Shown here piece by piece: positions 6,472 to 11,115 of a stretch of 11,115 nucleotides of DNA; the first letter of the stretch is position 1, and each line of letters starts with the position of its first letter. The notes beneath the pieces were generated by a model. That model had not been told where the DNA came from, ran no database searches, and worked only from the letters and a program-made list of their open reading frames with translations. This stretch comes from an uncultured Collinsella sp. (GTDB lineage Bacteria; Actinomycetota; Coriobacteriia; Coriobacteriales; Coriobacteriaceae), in assembly GCA_900545555.1 (NCBI GenBank), contig UQZI01000068.1, positions 1 to 11,115 of the forward strand. Direction: 5' to 3'. Both the position numbers and the translations under genes were made by a program.

Positions 6472-6554
6472 CGCCCCTCTTCAACTCAAAGCAGGGGCGC
6501 GTCCGCGGCTATCACATTGCAGCAAGCCATTCAGCGGATATGCCCCTGCTTTGA
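6472..6554. repeat. nested inverted repeat after the EamA gene, with an alternative hairpin
   Basis: The perfect 13-bp arms TCAAAGCAGGGGC (6486-6498) and GCCCCTGCTTTGA (6542-6554) enclose two further pairings: TCCGC/GCGGA (6502-6506 with 6534-6538) and GGCT/AGCC (6507-6510 with 6525-6528). Together they form one long, stepped hairpin. The left arm can instead pair backward: CGCCCCT (6472-6478) with AGGGGCG (6493-6499), 7 bp. The two folds exclude each other. No U-tract follows either one. It lies in the 227-bp gap between the EamA gene and kup. Confidence 0.7.
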
Positions 6555-6573
6555 AATGCTACCTGCGTACATG

Positions 6574-6597
6574 AATAATCCCCAGATGGGGATTATT
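6574..6597. terminator. perfect 10-bp hairpin, possible terminator or operator
   Basis: AATAATCCCC (6574-6583) and GGGGATTATT (6588-6597) pair perfectly around the loop AGAT. The 3' arm ends AUUAUU rather than in a pure U-tract, so this is a weak terminator candidate for the EamA gene. As DNA it is a 24-bp palindrome that could equally bind a dimeric regulator upstream of kup. Confidence 0.5.
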
Positions 6598-6635
6598 GTC
6601 TAAAACACCCCGATGTGCCAAACTGCTCTTATATG

Positions 6636-6677
6636 TATAAAGATGGCATAAAGGTTATCTGCCCTAGACAGATAACC
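6636..6677 (+). promoter_or_regulatory. possible kup promoter and 5' hairpin
   Basis: TATAAA (6636-6641) is a possible -10 box without a clear -35. A transcript from it would begin a few bases before a perfect 9-bp hairpin, GGTTATCTG (6653-6661) with CAGATAACC (6669-6677), loop CCCTAGA. The hairpin ends 8 nt before the AAGGGAG ribosome site at 6686-6692. It may stabilise the 5' end or modulate translation. The remaining gap sequence shows no recognisable c-di-AMP (ydaO-type) riboswitch core. Confidence 0.4.
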
Positions 6678-6697
6678 GGATGTCTAAGGGAGTCCAC

Positions 6698-8929
6698 GTG
6701 GCACACACCAAACTGGAGGCAAACCTCCAAGACCAGCATGGGCAGGGCGGGCACGGAGCAATTCCCCTCTCCGCTGGCATGCTGCTCGTAACGCTCGGCG
6801 TCGTCTATGGCGACATCGGCACGAGTCCCATGTACACCATGAAATCAATCGTCGCCAACAACGGCGGCATCGGTACCGTCAGCGAGGACATGATCCTGGG
6901 CGCGCTTTCACTCGTCATCTGGACCATGACGCTCGTGACCACGGTCAAGTACGTGGTTATCGCCATGAAGGCCGACAACCACAACGAGGGCGGCATCTTC
7001 GCCCTGTTTAGCTTGGTGCGCAAAGTGGCGCCGTGGCTGATTCTTCCCGCCATGATCGGCGGCGCGGCGCTGCTCGCCGACGGCATCCTCACCCCCGCCG
7101 TCACGGTCACCACGGCCATCGAGGGTCTGCGCACCATCGAATGGGGCCATGCGCTGCTGGGCGACGGCCAGACCAACGTCATCATCATCACCATCATCAT
7201 TATCTGCGGTCTGTTTGCCATGCAGCGCGCCGGCACCTCGTCAATCGGCAAGCTCTTCGGTCCGCTCATGACACTATGGTTCCTGTTCCTGGCGGACGCC
7301 GGCTTGTTCAACATGCTCGGCAACCTGTCCATCTTGCGCGCACTCAACCCCATCCGCGGCATCATGTTCCTGTTCTCGCCCATCAACCACTCGGGCATCA
7401 TGGTGCTCGGCTTTGTCTTTCTGTCGACGACCGGCGCCGAGGCGCTCTATTCGGACATGGGCCACGTTGGCAAGGCTAACATTTACGCATCCTGGCCGTT
7501 CGTAAAGGCGGCCCTCATCCTTAACTATCTGGGTCAGGGCGCTTGGCTGCTTGCCAACAATTCCAATCCCCAGATGCTCGCGATGGACATCGTCAACCCG
7601 TTCTATATGATGCTCCCCGAGCCCCTGCGCCCCTTTGCCATCGTGCTTTCGGCCGTAGCGGCCATCATCGCCTCGCAGGCGCTCATCACCGGCTCGTTCT
7701 CGCTGGTATCCGAGGCCACGCGTCTCAACCTTATGCCGCACCTGCGCATCCACTACCCCAGCGACACCAAGGGTCAGCTCTATATTCCGCTCGTCAACAA
7801 CATCATGTGGGTCGGCTGCATTTTCATCGTGCTGCTGTTCCAGAACTCCGAGCGCATGGAGAGCGCCTACGGCCTCGCCATTACCGTGACCATGCTCATG
7901 ACCACGACGCTTTTGACGAGCTACATCGCCGGCATCCTCAAGTACAAGCTGGGTGCCTGCGTCTTCGCCCTGCTCTTTGGTGCCATTGAGCTGTGCTTCT
8001 TCGCTTCGTGCCTCACCATGTTCTTTGACGGCGGCTACGTCATGATCTTCCTGGCCGCGCTGCTGTTTGGCCTTATGTACGTGTGGCGCCGCGGCACCGC
8101 CATCGAGCGCACGCAGACGATTCTGCTGCCCGTCTCCAAGTACATCGATCAGCTCAATCGCCTGCGCAATGACGAGACCTATCCCGTGCTCGCTGACAAT
8201 CTGGTATTTCTCACCAACAGCCCCGACCCGCTCACGCTCGACCGAGACGTGCTCTATTCCATCCTGGACAAGCATCCCAAGCGCGCCAAGGCATATTGGT
8301 TCATCAACGTGCACGTTACCGACGAGCCCTATACGCACGAGTATTCCGTCGAGACCTTTGGCACAGACTTCCTGTTCCGGGTGCGCCTGGACCTGGGCTT
8401 TAAGGTCAACCAGCGCATCAACGCCTACCTGCGTCAGATCGTCGGCGACCTGATGGCCTCGGGTGAGCTGCCGCCGCAGCACCACACCTACTCCATCTAC
8501 GAGACACGCGGCAACGTGGGCGACTTCCGCTTTTGCATGCTGCGCAAGATGCTTGCCCCCGAAACGGACATCAACCGCAACGACCACCGTGTGATGGCCA
8601 TCAAGTACGCCGTCCGCCGCGCCTGCGGAAGCCCGGCACGCTGGTACGGTCTCGAGAACTCGGCCATCATCATTGAGTACGTACCGCTCTTTGCCCGCAT
8701 GCGTCCGGCCGTCAAACTTGTGCGCACCCAGGTGCCGCTCGAGATCCTGATCGAAGAGGCCGAGGAAATGGAAGTCGACATCTTCTCGGACGACCTGGTC
8801 AACGGCAACGAAGCCGGTAAGGACATGAACGTCGATCCCACCGAGTTGCTCGAGAGCGTCGCCGATACGCCCGAGCAACAGCAACTCGACGGACTCGAAA
8901 GCACCCAGCTCAACGACGCCAACTTCTAA
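6698..8929 (+). CDS. kup: Kup potassium uptake transporter
   Basis: A 743-residue low-affinity K+ symporter of the KUP/HAK/KT family, at the inner membrane. The start is taken as GTG 6698 (MAHTKLEANLQ), because AAGGGAG at 6686-6692 sits 5 nt upstream; the in-frame ATG at 6680 has no such site. The family signature GVVYGDIGTSPMYT is at residues 34-47, followed by LLADGILTPAVTVTTAIEGL in the second repeat and SAYGLAITVTMLMTTTLL further on. About 12 membrane segments fill the first 460 residues or so, ending YVWRRGTAI. The cytoplasmic C-terminal domain is complete and then runs into an acidic tail (VDIFSDDLVNG to LNDANF) of about 50 residues, making the protein longer than E. coli Kup (622). In Gram-positive bacteria this family is often controlled by c-di-AMP; whether the tail or the hairpin-rich leader plays that part here is unknown. 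Confidence 0.97.
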   Translation: MAHTKLEANLQDQHGQGGHGAIPLSAGMLLVTLGVVYGDIGTSPMYTMKSIVANNGGIGTVSEDMILGALSLVIWTMTLVTTVKYVVIAMKADNHNEGGIFALFSLVRKVAPWLILPAMIGGAALLADGILTPAVTVTTAIEGLRTIEWGHALLGDGQTNVIIITIIIICGLFAMQRAGTSSIGKLFGPLMTLWFLFLADAGLFNMLGNLSILRALNPIRGIMFLFSPINHSGIMVLGFVFLSTTGAEALYSDMGHVGKANIYASWPFVKAALILNYLGQGAWLLANNSNPQMLAMDIVNPFYMMLPEPLRPFAIVLSAVAAIIASQALITGSFSLVSEATRLNLMPHLRIHYPSDTKGQLYIPLVNNIMWVGCIFIVLLFQNSERMESAYGLAITVTMLMTTTLLTSYIAGILKYKLGACVFALLFGAIELCFFASCLTMFFDGGYVMIFLAALLFGLMYVWRRGTAIERTQTILLPVSKYIDQLNRLRNDETYPVLADNLVFLTNSPDPLTLDRDVLYSILDKHPKRAKAYWFINVHVTDEPYTHEYSVETFGTDFLFRVRLDLGFKVNQRINAYLRQIVGDLMASGELPPQHHTYSIYETRGNVGDFRFCMLRKMLAPETDINRNDHRVMAIKYAVRRACGSPARWYGLENSAIIIEYVPLFARMRPAVKLVRTQVPLEILIEEAEEMEVDIFSDDLVNGNEAGKDMNVDPTELLESVADTPEQQQLDGLESTQLNDANF

Positions 8930-8953
8930 CACGCCACCAGCCATTGACGACAA

Positions 8954-8989
8954 CGGTCCCGCATCTCATGGGAGATGCGGGACCGCTTT
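8954..8989 (+). terminator. rho-independent terminator between convergent genes
   Basis: A perfect 14-bp stem, CGGTCCCGCATCTC (8954-8967) with GAGATGCGGGACCG (8972-8985), has the loop ATGG and is followed by CTTTG. It lies 24 bp after the kup stop and 25 bp beyond the stop of the convergent hydrolase gene, so it probably serves both. The U-tract is short, but the stem is very strong. Confidence 0.85.
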
Positions 8990-9010
8990 GCATTGCAGTA
9001 AAGCTAACGG

Positions 9011-9976
9011 CTACGAACGACGCGGCTCGGGAACCACGAGCCTATCGGGGTTCGCGCCCTCGGCATCCATCAGGCTCACGTAGCGAATCGACGGATCCCC
9101 ATACATCGCATAGTAATAATTGCCCGTGCGCGCGCTAAAGCATCCGGTATAGATAGTCTTCTCGAACTTGCCATCGCCCATCCTGGACGCTCCCTCAATC
9201 ATCACCACGCCCTCGAGTGAACGGAACATGCGGACGACGTTTTCGGTCTCGCCCTCCTTTTGCGGGTAATTGGCATTGAGGTACGCCGCCTTTACAAAAC
9301 GGCTCGGCGAATAGCAGTCACCCGGAATACCGCGCATGCCGGCACCCGCGCCATAGGGCTTGAGCTCGGCGCCACGCCATGTCGCCGTCTGAGGAAAATC
9401 GCTTGTGGCTGTGATATAGGTGCGCAGGTTTTCCATGTGCCATGGGAAGGTCGGCTGGTTGGCAAGGGTGTCGACCGGATCGTCGTATACATGCAGGCCG
9501 TCAGCCATCATCTCGACCACGATGCTGCGCTGGCCGTCGCCAATAATCCAATGGAGCAGCGACACGCCCAGCCCCTCTCCGGCAGATTTGGCGACAATCA
9601 CCGTGTCGCGCAGCGCGGCCTCGACCTCATCGACTGTCGAGAACGTCGCTGCCACCCACAGGGGAAACTCATAGGCCGCGATATTGTTCTTTCCATCAAC
9701 CGGGCCCTCGGCATACTCGGCATAACCCGGGAAATTGAGACCCGCCACGGCGAGGCCCGCATCGTTGCCGCAATCGAAGAACATAGGGTAGTTCTTGTAA
9801 TCGATGCACATACCGATCACCGCGTGTGCCGCTGTTGCGTCGTCGATAAACGAATACGGAATGTGAAACCCGCGCGGCATCACGCGAACCTGTTGGCCGT
9901 AGTCAAAGCTCCAGTCGAGGTTGCGTCCCAGATACATGTGGCCGGAATCATCGGTAAATCGAATACTCGTGCACAT
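9011..9976 (-). CDS. bsh: bile salt hydrolase (choloylglycine hydrolase family)
   Basis: A 321-residue Ntn-hydrolase predicted to cleave the amide bond of glycine- or taurine-conjugated bile salts. The start ATG 9976-9974 follows AGGAGG with 4 nt spacing and puts Cys at position 2, which becomes the N-terminal nucleophile after Met removal; the 21 extra in-frame codons upstream are therefore not part of the protein. Active-site residues of the family are all in place: Cys2, Arg18 and Asp21 (GRNLDW), Asn81 (AGLNFPGY), Asn173 (LANQPTF) and Arg226 (GIPGDCYSPSRFV). There is no signal peptide, so it is cytoplasmic. Penicillin V acylases share this fold, but the Arg/Asn set and the NFPGY and NQPTF contexts favour a bile salt hydrolase. 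It stands alone, with no bile transporter or dehydrogenase alongside. The gene marks a gut organism exposed to bile. Confidence 0.93.
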   Translation of the reverse strand: MCTSIRFTDDSGHMYLGRNLDWSFDYGQQVRVMPRGFHIPYSFIDDATAAHAVIGMCIDYKNYPMFFDCGNDAGLAVAGLNFPGYAEYAEGPVDGKNNIAAYEFPLWVAATFSTVDEVEAALRDTVIVAKSAGEGLGVSLLHWIIGDGQRSIVVEMMADGLHVYDDPVDTLANQPTFPWHMENLRTYITATSDFPQTATWRGAELKPYGAGAGMRGIPGDCYSPSRFVKAAYLNANYPQKEGETENVVRMFRSLEGVVMIEGASRMGDGKFEKTIYTGCFSARTGNYYYAMYGDPSIRYVSLMDAEGANPDRLVVPEPRRS

Positions 9977-10042
9977 AGCGCCTCCTAGCCTTACGTTCTT
10001 GCTAAGCTTATTGTCACCAAACAAAAAGGCGCTAAACACAAA

Positions 10043-10076
10043 AGCCCGGACATGACAACAACGTCATACCCGGGCT
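10043..10076 (-). terminator. rho-independent terminator of the second deformylase-like gene
   Basis: On the minus strand AGCCCGG (10076-10070) pairs with CCGGGCT (10049-10043), and inside it ATGAC pairs with GTCAT (10067-10063 and 10056-10052) across a 2x2 internal loop. TTTTGTGTTT follows directly. It lies about 145 nt beyond the stop at 10221, after the long repeat, so the repeat would be included in the mRNA 3' end. It also insulates the hydrolase gene, whose start is 67 bp further on. Confidence 0.8.
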
Positions 10077-10117
10077 ATTCAAGCAGGATAAACTGAACCA
10101 AGTTAACCCCGCAGGTC

Positions 10118-10226
10118 GTCTAAGGGGTCAAAGTGCCGCAGATTGCCACGAAAGAGGAGCGAGGCGTACTTAAGGTACGCGAGCGACGATTGAGCGGCAA
10201 GATGCGGTGCTTTGATCCCCTTAGAC
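10118..10226 (+). repeat. 109-nt imperfect inverted repeat (long hairpin) overlapping a stop codon
   Basis: The arms begin with the perfect pair GTCTAAGGGG (10118-10127) and CCCCTTAGAC (10217-10226). After a one-base bulge (T10216) pairing continues through TCAAAG/CTTTGA, two G-T wobbles, CCGCA/TGCGG and TTGCC/GGCAA, and closes with GCGTAC-TTAAG-GTACGC (10164-10180) at the tip. Between, on the plus strand, five tandem G-A/A-G steps alternate with short Watson-Crick pairs (10141-10142, 10150-10151, 10154-10155, 10157-10158, 10161-10162 with their partners). Wobbles and G-A pairs are favourable only for the plus strand, so the acting molecule would be a plus-strand RNA or single-stranded DNA. 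The right arm contains the last codon and stop of the deformylase-like gene. It looks like a dispersed structured repeat; copy number cannot be judged from one window. Confidence 0.75.
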
Positions 10227-10640
10227 CAACTTGCCGAGGCAGTGGTCGATCATATGCTGGACCATCTGCGCCTCGAAGCCCACAAAGTCCTGCTTGCGCT
10301 CGCGCATCTTGCCGTCGACGATCTGGTCAAAGGCAACCTTGCACTTGATGTAGCGCGTGGACTTGGTGACCTCCTCGTGTGTCAGGCAGCTCTCCTCCAT
10401 CTTGCTGGCGCCCAGACCAAACACCAGACGGGGGTTGTAGAGCACATGGGGCTCGCCGGCATCGTCCAGGTAGACGCAGACCTTCTTGGTGACGCCAATC
10501 TGGTTGGCGGCAAGGCAGCCGGCATCGTCGAGCGACTTGATGGTATCGATCAGGTCCTGTGCCACCGACTCGTCCTCGACGGTCGCGACCTCGCAACGCT
10601 GGGACAGAATAGCCTCGTCGTGGCAGAGCTCTTTAATCAT
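10221..10640 (-). CDS. peptide-deformylase-like protein lacking the catalytic Glu
   Basis: A 139-residue paralogue of the protein at 2414-2824, similar over its whole length. The start is taken as ATG 10640-10638 (MIKELCHDE): an upstream in-frame ATG at 10652 forms part of the GGAGG ribosome site itself, and the chosen start matches the MIK start of the paralogue. The deformylase motifs appear in altered form: CLAANQIG (42-49, Gln kept), ESCLT (83-87, Cys85 kept, Gly lost) and QHMIDHCLG (128-136). In the last, the catalytic Glu of HEIDH is replaced by Met130 (codon ATG), while both His ligands remain. From known deformylase chemistry it should still bind metal but lack the general base, so it is probably inactive as a deformylase, or has taken on another role. 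The frame is intact, with a good ribosome site, so it does not look like a decaying pseudogene. It is divergent from the purine permease. Confidence 0.85.
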   Translation of the reverse strand: MIKELCHDEAILSQRCEVATVEDESVAQDLIDTIKSLDDAGCLAANQIGVTKKVCVYLDDAGEPHVLYNPRLVFGLGASKMEESCLTHEEVTKSTRYIKCKVAFDQIVDGKMRERKQDFVGFEAQMVQHMIDHCLGKLV

Positions 10641-10673
10641 ACGTTCCTCCATAGGGGTCGTTGTAACTGCTTA

Positions 10674-10679
10674 AGTATA
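10674..10679 (-). promoter_or_regulatory. possible -10 box of the second deformylase-like gene
   Basis: TATACT on the minus strand (10679-10674) lies 34 bp upstream of the chosen start. No convincing -35 is visible at 16-18 nt. Confidence 0.35.
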
Positions 10680-10691
10680 CGGTACCCACAC

Positions 10692-10815
10692 ATTTTCATA
10701 CGGAAAATACCGCCCGTCCGCTACAAAGCGCCGAACATCAACATGTGAGGAACAGCAAGGTTGTAAAGGCGATATAGTGAGTGAGTTCGTGTCAATCGGC
10801 CTAAACTCGGGGCCG
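10692..10815 (+). promoter_or_regulatory. permease upstream region with two small hairpins
   Basis: The 193-bp divergent gap (10641-10833) holds a 6-bp hairpin ATTTTC/GAAAAT (10692-10697 with 10703-10708, loop ATACG), a -10-like TATAGT (10773-10778) and a hairpin CGGCC/GGCCG (10797-10801 with 10811-10815) just before the ribosome site AAGGAAAGGG (10819-10828). The conserved core of a purine riboswitch was looked for and not seen. Confidence 0.35.
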
Positions 10816-10833
10816 AACAAGGAAAGGGTATGC

Positions 10834-11115
10834 ATGGACGAACTATTTCACGTCAGCGAGCGCAAGTCCACAATCGGGACCGAACTTCGCGCTGGACTGA
10901 CAACATTCCTGGCGATGGCCTACATCATCGCCGTCAACCCCGCAGTGCTCTCGGGCGCCGGCATCGATGCGGGAGCGCTCGCCTGCGCCACCTGCCTGGG
11001 CGCCGGCATCATGACCATCTGCATGGGCGTCTTCGCCAACCGCCCGCTCGCCTGCGCGTCGGGCCTGGGCATCAACGCCATGATCGCGGGCATCGCCACC
11101 ACCATGTGCGGCGGT
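10834..11115 (+). CDS. NCS2-family purine permease, AzgA/PbuG type (3' end beyond window)
   Basis: The first 94 residues of a membrane permease, frame open to the window end. The start ATG 10834 (MDELFHVSERKSTIGTELRAG) follows AAGGAAAGGG; an ATG 4 nt earlier is out of frame. The opening cytoplasmic helix, then LTTFLAMAYIIAVNPAVLSGAGID, the next helix ending in MGVFANRPLACASGLGINAMIAG, are the hallmarks of the AzgA/PbuG/PbuO branch of NCS2 (guanine/hypoxanthine or adenine:H+ symport). Uracil and xanthine permeases of the same superfamily have a different N-terminal pattern. The exact base cannot be decided from this fragment. It diverges from the second deformylase-like gene. Confidence 0.88.
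   Translation, partial: MDELFHVSERKSTIGTELRAGLTTFLAMAYIIAVNPAVLSGAGIDAGALACATCLGAGIMTICMGVFANRPLACASGLGINAMIAGIATTMCGG

Noticed and set aside
6471..6697. c-di-AMP (ydaO-type) riboswitch expected before kup
   Set aside because: Looked for the conserved core and did not find it; the gap holds only unrelated hairpins and is short for that class.
7274..8953. 559-codon open frame on the minus strand antisense to kup
   Set aside because: kup is unmistakable on the plus strand; this frame has a V/G/H/D-rich shadow composition, no domain, and runs across the terminator at 8954-8985 only at its far end.
9260..9988. 242-codon plus-strand frame antisense to the bile salt hydrolase
   Set aside because: It overlaps a gene with a full active-site set; composition and lack of a ribosome site mark it as a shadow.
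10133..10348. Plus-strand frame starting GTG in the long repeat (MPQIATKEERG...)
   Set aside because: It has no Shine-Dalgarno site, runs antisense into the deformylase-like gene, and its first part is just the translated hairpin. Similar small predicted proteins may be annotated from other copies of such repeats.
10641..10833. Purine riboswitch expected before the purine permease
   Set aside because: No three-way-junction core with the conserved junction and loop sequences is visible; the hairpins present are short and separate.
1..11115. CRISPR array, tRNA, rRNA, insertion sequence or prophage genes
   Set aside because: No regularly spaced repeats, cloverleaf sequences, transposase or phage genes were seen in either strand.

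Overview
The window is a GC-rich, gene-dense bacterial chromosome segment. A bile salt hydrolase, two short peptide-deformylase-like proteins of the kind found in gut anaerobes, an XRE-type regulator fused to an AlaA-like aminotransferase, and frequent GTG starts behind strong AAGGAG sites together suggest a gut actinobacterium of the Coriobacteriia, most likely Collinsella or a close relative. This placement is inferred from protein character and base composition; no search was possible.

Layout, left to right. Positions 1-641 (minus): partial gene for an acidic MarR-like winged-helix protein whose C-terminus becomes RGG-rich. 794-2209 (minus): DHA2-type drug-efflux MFS transporter. 2414-2824 (plus): short peptide deformylase, divergent from the transporter and ending at a strong terminator. 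2900-4420 (minus): XRE DNA-binding domain fused in frame to a complete 405-residue alanine aminotransferase (AlaA type). The aminotransferase part keeps its own Shine-Dalgarno site and ATG, and an array of GTTCAATT operator-like sites lies upstream of the gene. 4583-5440 (minus): LysR regulator, divergent from 5559-6470 (plus), an EamA/DMT exporter, with a GTTCAC-N5-GTGAAC palindrome between them. 6471-6697: gene-free stretch rich in hairpins. 6698-8929 (plus): Kup potassium transporter, ending at a 14-bp-stem terminator shared with the convergent 9011-9976 (minus) bile salt hydrolase. 10043-10226: a terminator and a long imperfect hairpin repeat. 10221-10640 (minus): a second peptide-deformylase-like protein lacking the catalytic Glu. 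10834-11115 (plus): start of an NCS2/AzgA-type purine permease, cut by the window end.

There is no single multi-gene pathway here. The genes are mostly monocistronic units of transport (drug efflux, metabolite export, K+, purine), nitrogen/alanine metabolism and bile tolerance. The most unusual items are: (1) the XRE-AlaA fusion with an internal start and a phased operator array; (2) the pair of deformylase-like proteins, each missing a different canonical active-site residue; (3) a 109-nt hairpin at 10118-10226 whose plus strand carries five tandem G-A/A-G mismatch steps and overlaps the stop codon of the second deformylase-like gene; (4) a nested, mutually exclusive set of inverted repeats between the EamA gene and kup.
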